Origin: an uncultured Aliterella sp.
Lineage (GTDB): Bacteria; Cyanobacteriota; Cyanobacteriia; Cyanobacteriales; Chroococcidiopsidaceae
NCBI GenBank assembly: GCA_905479905.1
Contig: CAJQOK010000342.1
Coordinates: forward strand, 1-7,300
Length of the DNA stretch: 7,300 bases
Direction: 5' to 3'
Positions 1 through 6,043 of the stretch are shown here, piece after piece (position 1 is the stretch's first letter; each line of letters opens with the position of its first letter). The translations under genes were made by a program, and so were the position numbers. The notes beneath the pieces are model-generated. The model made no database searches. It had not been told where the DNA came from and saw nothing but the letters and a program-made list of their open reading frames with translations.

Positions 1-1634
1 GCTTTTGTTTCTTGGCGTTTTCTTTGCGCCTCTAAACCCGCAATGACTTGGTTTACATCGTCATTTGCACCGCCTAGATGATTTTTGGCTTCCTCAATAA
101 CCTCTAGTTTTAAACCTAAACGCTCGGCAATAGTTAGGGCATTAGAACGTCCTGGGATTCCCCACAGCAGCCGATAAGTTGGCGAGAGGCTGATTTCGTC
201 AAATTCTACCGAGGCATTCTCAAAGCGATCGTCTTCGTATTTTAGGGCTTTAAGTTCGCCAAAGTGGGTTGTAGCAATACTTAATTGGGCATTGTTAGCT
301 AAGTATTGTAATAATGCGATCGCCAAAGCGCTTCCTTCTACCGGATCTGTTCCCGCTCCCACTTCGTCTAAAAGCACTAAAGAGAAGCTTGATTCGTCTA
401 TAGCCGTTAAAATTCGACTAATTCGGCGAATATGACCCGAAAATGTCGATAAACTTTGTTCTAATGATTGCTCGTCGCCGATATCGGTTAATACCTGCTC
501 AAACCAGGGTATTTCTACGGGTTCGCGCGCCGGAATAAATAAACCCACTTTTGCCATCAAAGCGGCTAAACCTAGAGTTTTGAGGGTGACAGTTTTACCG
601 CCCGTATTTGGGCCCGTAATCGTGACAACGCGAATGTTAGGTTGAATAAATAAATCGACAGGTACAACATTGCGATCTTGTTCGTGCTGCTGCTGCCATA
701 CTAAAAGCGGATGGCGCAAGGCGCGCAAGTTAATACTTTCGCCATCATTGCGGTTGATAAAGCGGGGTGGATTGGCTTTAAGCCAAAAACTGTAACGAGC
801 GCGGGCGGTGGCAAGATCGATAATAGTTGCGATCGCTAATAATCTTTCCAAGTCTGTACTAACTTCGGCGACAAGCTTAGTTAAAGTGCGGCGGATTGCT
901 TCTTCTTCTACCTGTTCTTTGCGGACTAATTGCCGTAACTGATTGCCTAAAGGAACAACGCCACTAGGCTCTACATATAGTGTTGCGCCACTTGTCGAGG
1001 TATCGTGAACTATACCAGGGATAGCATCTTTTTGGGGTGCTTTAACAGGAATTACAAAGCGATCGCCCCTTTGAGTAATTATTTGCTCTTGGACGGCGTT
1101 AGCTTGGCGTTGTAAGATGTTTTGCAGCGAGCGATTGATTTGGGTTCTTAGCTGTTTTATTTGGGTGCGGAGGTCGCCTAAAATCGGACTAGAGCGATCG
1201 GTTACTCGTCCTCGTTCGTCAATACATCGGTGGATTTCTTGCTCTAACTCTGGATAAGTTCGCAACTGCGAGACTAATTGCTGTAGTACCGGAATAAATG
1301 GTTGATTATCGATAAAACGGCGCAATTGCCTAGCACCAAATAAAGTTGTGGCGATTTCTAGCAACTCATTTCCGGCTAAAATTCCTTGTAACTGCGCCCT
1401 TTCTAAAGAGTCGCCAATATCTTGAATGCCATCAAAAGATAACCCCGTAGTTAGCCGAGTTTCTAAGTCATAAACTTCTTTAGTCTGAGCTAATAATTCT
1501 TCGCTCTGTAACTGAGATGTGGGTATTTGGAGATTACGCGCAGCAACAGATCCAAGTTTAGTAGCTGCAAAGGTAGATAAATGTTGACAAAGGCGCGACC
1601 ATTCTAATAGTTCTAGAGTCTCAGATTGGATCAA
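1..1634 (-). CDS. mutS2: Endonuclease/ATPase MutS2, partial (C-terminus off the left edge)
   Basis: My translation of the minus strand gives 544 codons with no stop before the window edge. The product belongs to the MutS2 family, MutS-like ABC ATPases reported to suppress recombination and, in some bacteria, to rescue collided ribosomes. The ATPase core is complete: Walker A GPNTGGKT at residues 341-348, Walker B LVLLDEVGAGTDP with the D423-E424 pair, and the switch histidine H457 in ATTHFGELK. Before it lies the family's core, clamp and lever region, including the conserved stretch GDRFVIPVK and the DTSTSGATLYVEP motif. The mismatch-recognition domain of MutS1 is absent, as expected. Full-length family members have roughly 780-820 residues, so the rest of the C-terminal part and the Smr nuclease domain lie outside the window. 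The start is TTG at 1634-1632. An in-frame TAA lies two codons upstream, so no earlier start is possible, and AGGT lies 6 nt upstream as a Shine-Dalgarno. It is transcribed divergently from guaB3. Confidence 0.95.
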   Translation of the reverse strand, partial: MIQSETLELLEWSRLCQHLSTFAATKLGSVAARNLQIPTSQLQSEELLAQTKEVYDLETRLTTGLSFDGIQDIGDSLERAQLQGILAGNELLEIATTLFGARQLRRFIDNQPFIPVLQQLVSQLRTYPELEQEIHRCIDERGRVTDRSSPILGDLRTQIKQLRTQINRSLQNILQRQANAVQEQIITQRGDRFVIPVKAPQKDAIPGIVHDTSTSGATLYVEPSGVVPLGNQLRQLVRKEQVEEEAIRRTLTKLVAEVSTDLERLLAIATIIDLATARARYSFWLKANPPRFINRNDGESINLRALRHPLLVWQQQHEQDRNVVPVDLFIQPNIRVVTITGPNTGGKTVTLKTLGLAALMAKVGLFIPAREPVEIPWFEQVLTDIGDEQSLEQSLSTFSGHIRRISRILTAIDESSFSLVLLDEVGAGTDPVEGSALAIALLQYLANNAQLSIATTHFGELKALKYEDDRFENASVEFDEISLSPTYRLLWGIPGRSNALTIAERLGLKLEVIEEAKNHLGGANDDVNQVIAGLEAQRKRQETK

Positions 1635-1666
1635 GGCTTACCTGTAAAATCGCGTTAAGAAAGCTA

Positions 1667-1677
1667 ATTCTATTCTA
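1667..1677 (-). promoter_or_regulatory. Candidate -10 boxes for mutS2
   Basis: On the minus strand two overlapping TAGAAT hexamers (1677-1672 and 1672-1667) lie about 33-43 bases before the mutS2 TTG codon. Each differs from TATAAT at one position. No good -35 hexamer is visible 16-18 bp upstream, so this is a weak call resting on position and the -10 match alone. Confidence 0.3.
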
Positions 1678-1707
1678 GCGGATACATTTACAGCTAGGCA
1701 GTGTATC

Positions 1708-1719
1708 GGGCGATCGCCC
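1708..1719. repeat. Extended HIP1 palindrome in the divergent promoter region
   Basis: The 12-bp perfect palindrome GGGCGATCGCCC contains the cyanobacterial octamer GCGATCGC (HIP1, highly iterated palindrome). It is the only HIP1 copy outside coding sequence here. The other ten start at 316, 829, 1059, 2482, 2866, 3648, 4398, 4824, 4935 and 7212. HIP1 is abundant in many cyanobacterial genomes and is linked in some species to Dam-like or GCGATCGC-specific DNA methylation. This copy lies between two divergent genes, so it could also bind a regulator, but nothing here shows that. Confidence 0.85.
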
Positions 1720-1773
1720 CCCGCAATTTGATAGGCTATGTTCTAACAGAATCGGAAGCGGGATAAAACAAAA

Positions 1774-2937
1774 GTGGATATTGAAATTGGGCGCGGTAAA
1801 AAAGCAAGGAGAGCTTACGGAATCGATGAAATTGCTTTAGTACCAGGCAATAGAACCCTAGATCCGAGTTTAGCAGACACCAAATGGCGCATCGGTAATA
1901 TCGAGCGAGAAATTCCGATTATTGCTAGTGCGATGGATGGGGTTGTAGATGTTCGCATGGCGGTTTTATTATCCGAACTCGGCGCACTAGGGGTACTCAA
2001 TTTAGAGGGTATTCAGTGCCGTTACGCCGATCCCAAGCCAATTTTAGAACGCATTAGTTCCGTAGGCAAAGATGAATTTGTCGGATTGATGCAAGAATTG
2101 TATGCCAAACCCATCGAACCACAATTAATCGAGCAGCGTATTCAAGAAATTAAACAACTAGGGGGAATTGCCGCCGTCAGCGCAACTCCCGCCGGAGCAA
2201 TGAAATACGGCGAAATGGTAGCAAAAGCGGGAGCAGATTTATTTTTTGTCCAAGCAACGGTGGTTTCTACTTCTCACCTGTCGCCGGAATCTTTGACACC
2301 CTTAGACTTGGCGCAATTTTGCCGAGAGATGCCGATTCCAGTAATTTTAGGCAACTGCGTTACATATGAAGTTACCCTAAACTTGCTTAAAGCTGGAGCG
2401 GCGGGGGTATTAGTAGGAATTGGGCCAGGAGCCGCTTGTACATCTCGTGGAGTCTTGGGAGTGGGCATACCTCAAGCTACGGCGATCGCCGATTGTGCAG
2501 CAGCCCGTGACGACTATTATCAAGACACAGGCAACTATGTACCCATAATTGCCGATGGCGGCTTAATTACTGGGGGCGATATTTGCAAATGTATTGCCTG
2601 CGGAGCCGATGGGGTAATGATTGGTTCACCTTTTGCTAGAGCTTCAGAAGCTCCAGGAAACGGCTATCATTGGGGCATGGCAACCCCTAGCCCCATTTTG
2701 CCACGCGGGACGCGGATTCGGGTGGCAACAACGGGTACTTTAGAGCAAATCTTGCGCGGCCCAGCTTTATTAGATGATGGTACTCACAACTTGCTAGGAG
2801 CTTTAAAAACCAGTATGGGGACTTTGGGAGCAAAAAATCTCAAAGAAATGCAAGGTGTAGAAGTTGCGATCGCGCCTTCGTTACTCACTGAAGGGAAAGT
2901 TTACCAAAAAGCTCAACAATTAGGCATGGGCAAATAG
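1774..2937 (+). CDS. guaB3: GuaB3-family IMP dehydrogenase-like protein
   Basis: This 387-residue TIM-barrel protein is of the IMP dehydrogenase/GMP reductase family. From knowledge of the family, cyanobacterial GuaB3 acts as an IMP dehydrogenase (IMP plus NAD+ to XMP, the committed step to guanine nucleotides); older annotations say only 'IMPDH-related'. The catalytic cysteine is C222 in GPGAACTSR, D261-GG in IIADGGLITGGD binds the phosphate, and a conserved PRGTRIRV segment at 310-317 follows the barrel. The two CBS (Bateman) domains of canonical GuaB, about 120 residues inserted after the first barrel strands, are absent, which accounts for the short length. The N-terminus GRGKKARRAYGIDEIALVPG is typical of the cyanobacterial group. 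The start is GTG: no in-frame ATG occurs until codon 54, and a weak GGGA lies 10 nt upstream. The gene appears monocistronic, ended by the hairpin at 3059-3090. Confidence 0.93.
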   Translation: MDIEIGRGKKARRAYGIDEIALVPGNRTLDPSLADTKWRIGNIEREIPIIASAMDGVVDVRMAVLLSELGALGVLNLEGIQCRYADPKPILERISSVGKDEFVGLMQELYAKPIEPQLIEQRIQEIKQLGGIAAVSATPAGAMKYGEMVAKAGADLFFVQATVVSTSHLSPESLTPLDLAQFCREMPIPVILGNCVTYEVTLNLLKAGAAGVLVGIGPGAACTSRGVLGVGIPQATAIADCAAARDDYYQDTGNYVPIIADGGLITGGDICKCIACGADGVMIGSPFARASEAPGNGYHWGMATPSPILPRGTRIRVATTGTLEQILRGPALLDDGTHNLLGALKTSMGTLGAKNLKEMQGVEVAIAPSLLTEGKVYQKAQQLGMGK

Positions 2938-3019
2938 CAAAAAATTGTCTATTGCCTTGTTGCTCAATTGCAACTATCATCCAGCAAAACCATTTCCTGT
3001 CGTTTACAATAAGAAGGTT

Positions 3020-3038
3020 CGGAAAAAAAAATTTTCCG
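3020..3038. repeat. AT-rich inverted repeat downstream of guaB3
   Basis: CGGAAAA (3020-3026) and TTTTCCG (3032-3038) form a perfect 7-bp stem around an A5 loop, with nine consecutive A in the top strand. It is 82 bases past the guaB3 stop and precedes the stronger terminator hairpin. In the plus direction no T-tract follows, so it is not a standard terminator itself. It may stabilise the 3' end of the guaB3 transcript. Confidence 0.5.
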
Positions 3039-3058
3039 TTCACTCCTCACACCACACT

Positions 3059-3090
3059 CCGCCCAATTAATATTGGGCGGTTTCTTATTT
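3059..3090 (+). terminator. Intrinsic terminator after guaB3
   Basis: CCGCCCAAT (3059-3067) pairs perfectly with ATTGGGCGG (3072-3080) around a TAAT loop, giving a 9-bp GC-rich stem. It is followed by TTTCTTATTT, a T-rich run of seven T among ten bases interrupted by C and A. This is the classical rho-independent layout on the plus strand, 121 bases after the guaB3 stop. It separates guaB3 from the ltrA-kinase pair. Confidence 0.85.
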
Positions 3091-3099
3091 AAAAATAAG
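3084..3099. repeat. Second AT-rich hairpin abutting the terminator
   Basis: CTTATT (3084-3089) and AATAAG (3094-3099) form a 6-bp stem with a TAAA loop. It overlaps the T-rich tail of the terminator. It is too weak to assign a role and may be chance in AT-rich sequence. Confidence 0.35.
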
Positions 3100-3111
3100 T
3101 CTTTGCTCTCT

Positions 3112-3157
3112 ATTGGGAATTGTTCATTGAAATTATTACCAATTACCAATTCCCAAT
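3112..3157. repeat. 11-bp inverted repeat spanning the ltrA upstream region
   Basis: ATTGGGAATTG (3112-3122) is the exact reverse complement of CAATTCCCAAT (3147-3157), with 24 bases between. The right arm lies inside the heptad repeat at 3138-3165. Upstream of ltrA this could form a hairpin in DNA or in a 5' leader if transcription starts before 3112. Confidence 0.6.
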
Positions 3158-3165
3158 TACCAATT
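3138..3165 (+). repeat. Short tandem repeat, four 7-bp units
   Basis: Four consecutive 7-bp units read ACCAATT, ACCAATT, CCCAATT, ACCAATT, so only the first base of unit three differs. Short tandemly repeated repetitive sequences with heptanucleotide units are well known in intergenic regions of filamentous cyanobacteria, and this fits that class. It ends 32 bases before the ltrA start codon, in the only interval where that gene's promoter can lie (3091-3197). I find no convincing -35/-10 pair there. Confidence 0.8.
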
Positions 3166-3197
3166 CAGCAACACCAAAATTATTATAGAGATTAAAA

Positions 3198-4370
3198 ATG
3201 AGTAGTTGGTTACAGCCGCCGCGCTTGCGTATTGGCGAAGAAAGCGCCCAAGAACCTCGTCACGCTACTTGGCTAGAACTATTTTATGACTTAGTTTTTG
3301 TCGTTGCGGTATCCCAAGTTGCTCATAACTTATATGAAGACGTATCGATAACAGGGTTTTTCAGCTTTATATTTTTGTTTATACCCCTTTGGTGGGCGTG
3401 GATTGGGACAACATTTTATGCCAATCGTTTTGACAGCGACGATATCGGACATCGATTATTAATTGGCTTGCAAATGTTAGCAATTGCGGCACTAGCTGTT
3501 AATGTGCATCATGGTTTGGGGGAGTCTTCCGCCGGATTTGCCTTAGCTTATGCCGCCGGGAGAGTAATTCTTGTGATTGAATACTTCCGCGCAGCTAAGT
3601 ACATTCCTGAAGCACGGGGGTTGGCAAGGCGCTATGGTACGGGTTTTGCGATCGCTGCTACTTTATGGTTATTATCAGCCTTTGTCCCCATTCCCTGGCG
3701 TTTTGTTTTATGGGGTTTGGGTTTAGTTATAGACTTTGCCACCCCCTTAACAACACCGAAAAGCTTGCAACTAGGACTATTGCCTCATCCAGAACACTTA
3801 CCCGAACGGTTTGGACTATTTACAATTATTGTGCTAGGTGAGGGGATTATTGCGGTAGTTGATGGCGTAGCCGAGCAAAAATGGGATATTACAAGTGCAA
3901 TGTCTGCGGTGCTTGGCTTTATTGTTGCTTTTAGTTTGTGGTGGATTTATTTTGAAAATGTTAGCGGTTCGGCGTTGCGTTCGGCGGGTGCTGTAGGTCG
4001 AATTGAAATTTATCAAGTATGGCTTTACGGTCACTTACCTTTGGTTATCGGTTTGTCAGCTACAGGTGTAGCTGTAGAACATCTGATTGCAAGTGAGGCA
4101 AATAATACTTTGAGTACGCCCTATCGTTGGTTGTTGTGTGGGGGGGTGGCGATGTGTATGCTGTCTCTGGGGTTACTGCACCGTACAGGGGTAATTTTTA
4201 GGTGCAAAGTTAGAAGTAAGTATCGGTTTGTCGCCGCCGCCTTGCTGATTATTTTAGCGATCTCCGGAGTTGGTTTGTCTCCCTTAGTTATAATCGCCCT
4301 TGTAGCAGTGGTTTGTACTACTCAAGTTGTGCAAGATTTGTATCAAAGCGGTCAATTAACTTTTCAATGA
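3198..4370 (+). CDS. LtrA-family (low temperature requirement A) membrane protein
   Basis: This 390-residue protein is almost entirely hydrophobic, with about 10-12 predicted membrane helices (approximate spans 29-46, 53-74, 86-105, 112-130, 148-163, 166-182, 206-224, 234-252, 275-297, 309-327, 343-360 and 361-377). The family is recognised by the N-terminal motif WLELFYDLVFVVAVSQVAH (25-43) and by the HPEHLPERFGLFTIIVLGE block (197-215), both hallmarks of bacterial LtrA proteins. The family is named for a Listeria gene needed for growth in the cold; its molecular activity is unknown, so no substrate can be given. The ATG start is preceded by AGAG about 8-11 nt upstream. A G7 run at 4140-4146 falls in the coding sequence without breaking the frame. 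The stop TGA overlaps the start of the downstream kinase, so the two are very likely cotranscribed and translationally coupled. Confidence 0.9.
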   Translation: MSSWLQPPRLRIGEESAQEPRHATWLELFYDLVFVVAVSQVAHNLYEDVSITGFFSFIFLFIPLWWAWIGTTFYANRFDSDDIGHRLLIGLQMLAIAALAVNVHHGLGESSAGFALAYAAGRVILVIEYFRAAKYIPEARGLARRYGTGFAIAATLWLLSAFVPIPWRFVLWGLGLVIDFATPLTTPKSLQLGLLPHPEHLPERFGLFTIIVLGEGIIAVVDGVAEQKWDITSAMSAVLGFIVAFSLWWIYFENVSGSALRSAGAVGRIEIYQVWLYGHLPLVIGLSATGVAVEHLIASEANNTLSTPYRWLLCGGVAMCMLSLGLLHRTGVIFRCKVRSKYRFVAAALLIILAISGVGLSPLVIIALVAVVCTTQVVQDLYQSGQLTFQ

Positions 4371-5722
4371 CGATGTTAGAAGTACAGCAGATATTACGCG
4401 ATCGCTATCAACTCCAAAAACTGTTAAGTCATAATCCTTTACGGCAAACTTGGCTGGCTATAGATATTGTCCGCCAAGAGCAAGTTGTAGTCAAAGTATT
4501 GACTTTTGGGGCGGTGGTAGATTGGGCTAATGTTAAGTTATTTGAGCGCGAAGCAAAAGTTCTCCAACAGCTTAATTATCCCCAAATTCCTCAGTATCGA
4601 GACTATTTTTGCCATGAAGCGCCAGATCCTAAGTTTGTGCTGGTCGAAGATTATATTCTTGGTTGTTCTTTCCAGGAATTATTAGATCGAGGGAGAAAGT
4701 TTAGCGAACTTGAAGTAGAACATATTGCTAAAGAAATTCTGCAAATTCTCATATATTTGCACGAACAAAATCCCCCGGTACTCCATCGAGATATCAAGCC
4801 TAGCAATCTAATTTTGGGGGCAGGCGATCGCGTACATTTAATAGATTTTGGAGCCGTACAAGACCGTGTAGCGACTGTAGGGGCTACTTTTACGGTGGTA
4901 GGAACCTATGGTTATGCGCCGATGGAACAATTTGGCGATCGCGCTGTTCCCGCTACAGATTTGTATGGTTTGGGTGCAACTTTAATTCATTTGGTTACAG
5001 GGACAAGTCCGGCGGATTTACCCCAAAAAGAACTAAAAATTCAGTTTAAAAGTTGTGTTAGTCTTAGCCCATTTTTTACTCAATGGTTAGAACACCTAAC
5101 CGAACCCGCACCCGAACGCAGACCTAGCAATGCTCGTCAAGCGTTGGAAATGCTAGAACTTAAGCAACCTATAGTTTCTAGTATTAGTAAAAACTTTCAA
5201 CCTCAAGATACTCGAATTAAGTTAACTAAGTCTATTGATGAATTAAATATAGCTATACCGCCGATAGATAAAAGTATTGGAAGATTACCTTTTTTTCTCA
5301 TATCAACAGTTTTTATTACGCCCTTTTTAGCTGTTGCCTCAATGCTTACAGTAGGGTTTTTACTACAACCGGGGATTACTTATCTGATTCCATCGGTAAT
5401 TATTTGTTCGATTTTAATTCCTTTTGTATTTATGTGGTTTCGCACGTTAGAAAGTTCTTGCGGACGAACGGAGATTGACTTAAACAGGGAAAACTTTTTA
5501 GTTAAATTAAAGTTATTTGGCTTTACTTACAGCCAAAAGCAAGGCTATAGTTCAGAAATTCAAAACATTTTTCCGACAACGTTGGAAAAAAATATTGAAT
5601 ATTCTAGGCTGGCATTAGTTATAGAAACCGTCGGCAAAAAATATTCATTTTCTCCACCGTTAACAGAAGTAGAACGTCTTTGGTTAATTGAGGAACTTAA
5701 AGAGTGGTTAAAAATTAGCTGA
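4367..5722 (+). CDS. Membrane-anchored Ser/Thr protein kinase
   Basis: I place the start at ATG 4367, overlapping the ltrA stop as ATGA; this gives 451 residues. ATG 4373 is also possible, and an extension upstream would run back into ltrA. A Hanks-type kinase domain spans about residues 13-265: VVVKVL lysine K43, helix-C glutamate E62, catalytic loop HRDIKPSN (H140, D142, K144, N147), DFG at 160-162, APME at 184-187, the F-helix aspartate D198 in DLYGLG, and ERRPS arginine near 251-252. All catalytic residues are present, so it should be active. The glycine-rich loop is degenerate: LLSHNPLRQTW in place of GxGxxG. After a linker come two hydrophobic helices (about 307-331 and 337-359) with a very short turn, then about 90 soluble residues ending in LTEVERLWLIEELKEWL. 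That tail resembles small PH-like domains attached to other cyanobacterial kinases, by memory only. Both ends should face the cytoplasm. The target is unknown; coupling to ltrA makes LtrA or the membrane environment a reasonable candidate. Confidence 0.9.
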   Translation: MTMLEVQQILRDRYQLQKLLSHNPLRQTWLAIDIVRQEQVVVKVLTFGAVVDWANVKLFEREAKVLQQLNYPQIPQYRDYFCHEAPDPKFVLVEDYILGCSFQELLDRGRKFSELEVEHIAKEILQILIYLHEQNPPVLHRDIKPSNLILGAGDRVHLIDFGAVQDRVATVGATFTVVGTYGYAPMEQFGDRAVPATDLYGLGATLIHLVTGTSPADLPQKELKIQFKSCVSLSPFFTQWLEHLTEPAPERRPSNARQALEMLELKQPIVSSISKNFQPQDTRIKLTKSIDELNIAIPPIDKSIGRLPFFLISTVFITPFLAVASMLTVGFLLQPGITYLIPSVIICSILIPFVFMWFRTLESSCGRTEIDLNRENFLVKLKLFGFTYSQKQGYSSEIQNIFPTTLEKNIEYSRLALVIETVGKKYSFSPPLTEVERLWLIEELKEWLKIS

Positions 5723-5753
5723 AACACCAAGTTTTAGTTGTTATAAGTACAGA

Positions 5754-5771
5754 AAAGAGGCTTTGTTTTTT
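5754..5771 (+). terminator. Weak possible terminator after the kinase gene
   Basis: AAAG (5754-5757) and CTTT (5761-5764) flank an AGG loop and are followed by GTTTTTT. The T-run is good, but the stem is only 4 bp, so this would be a poor terminator. It lies 31 bases after the kinase stop. No better candidate is seen before 5862. Confidence 0.25.
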
Positions 5772-5855
5772 GAATAAACTAAGAGGACGAATTAAAAGTC
5801 TTTTGATTATTACCCGATTGTTATACTCTTGCTTTAAAACGGTGGCTAATAGATA

Positions 5856-5886
5856 TTTTTCCCCCTTTTTTAAGGGGAGTCAAAAA
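5856..5886. repeat. CCCCTT/AAGGGG hairpin, possible repeat-element remnant
   Basis: CCCCTT (5862-5867) pairs with AAGGGG (5872-5877) around TTTT. TTTTT (5856-5860) and AAAAA (5882-5886) can extend the stem beyond an asymmetric internal loop. No T-tract directly follows on the plus strand. Together with the G-rich GGGTTAGGGGGGATC segment (5921-5935) it resembles miniature intergenic repeats in cyanobacteria. Confidence 0.5.
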
Positions 5887-5912
5887 GCGGTGTAGCTGAA
5901 CCTGACCGCTTT
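5884..5912. repeat. Perfect 8-bp inverted repeat AAAGCGGT/ACCGCTTT
   Basis: AAAGCGGT (5884-5891) and ACCGCTTT (5905-5912) form an 8-bp stem with a 13-base loop, immediately after the CCCCTT hairpin. The following bases (ATTGACG) are not T-rich enough for a standard terminator. It could be a weak terminator, an RNA stabiliser or a protein-binding site. Confidence 0.5.
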
Positions 5913-5940
5913 ATTGACGTGGGTTAGGGGGGATCTCCCA

Positions 5941-5957
5941 TGCAACAGAGCGTTGCA
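5941..5957. repeat. Small hairpin TGCAAC/GTTGCA with partial direct repeat
   Basis: TGCAAC (5941-5946) pairs with GTTGCA (5952-5957) around a 5-base loop. The sequence TGCAACAGAG (5941-5950) is echoed as TGCAAAACAGAG at 5954-5965, so the site holds both an inverted and a direct repeat. It lies 24 bases upstream of the candidate -35 box, where an operator or activator site could be. Confidence 0.45.
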
Positions 5958-5980
5958 AAACAGAGATAATATTTCTGGGG

Positions 5981-6008
5981 TTGACAGAATAACCAAACGC
6001 CCTAATTT
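5981..6008 (+). promoter_or_regulatory. Candidate promoter of the methyltransferase gene
   Basis: A perfect -35 consensus TTGACA lies at 5981-5986, and TAATTT at 6003-6008 is a poor -10 match (three of six) after a 16-bp spacer. Transcription from here would start near 6015 and give a leader of about 30 bases. The -35 match is strong and the -10 match weak, so the call is moderate. Confidence 0.4.
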
Positions 6009-6043
6009 TCCTGCCAATATTAAAATTGTGTAACATTACTCTT

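Larger units (their letters stand above)
5723..6043. other. 321-bp intergenic region with several inverted repeats
   Basis: No credible gene lies here on either strand. From left to right it holds a weak possible terminator, an AT-rich stretch, two adjacent inverted repeats, a GGGTTAGGGGGGATC segment, a third small hairpin, and a candidate promoter for the methyltransferase gene. The middle part (about 5856-5935) reads like a decayed intergenic repeat element of the C-run/A-run/G-run kind common in cyanobacterial genomes. Confidence 0.7.

Noticed and set aside
1815..2468. Two short minus-strand open frames inside guaB3
   Set aside because: They are antisense to a conserved enzyme whose catalytic motifs are intact, and they show no recognisable product.
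2964..3149. Minus-strand 61-codon open frame between guaB3 and ltrA
   Set aside because: It runs through the terminator hairpin and the heptad repeat, has no ribosome binding site I can see, and its translation resembles no family I know.
3138..3165. CRISPR-like repeat
   Set aside because: The units are only 7 bp and directly tandem with no spacers, which is a short tandem repeat and not a CRISPR array.
4313..4366. Upstream extension of the kinase by 18 residues
   Set aside because: It would overlap ltrA by 58 bases from a non-ATG start; the ATGA overlap at 4367 is the more usual coupled arrangement and precedes the kinase domain properly.
5940..5969. Nine-codon ATG open frame with a GGGGGGAT stretch just upstream
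   Set aside because: It looks like a leader peptide, but it lies wholly upstream of the candidate methyltransferase promoter and within the hairpin cluster; the purine-rich stretch is explained by the repeat remnant.
6026..6043. TTG start adding six residues to the methyltransferase
   Set aside because: No Shine-Dalgarno supports it, and the ATG at 6044 is close to the conserved N-terminus.
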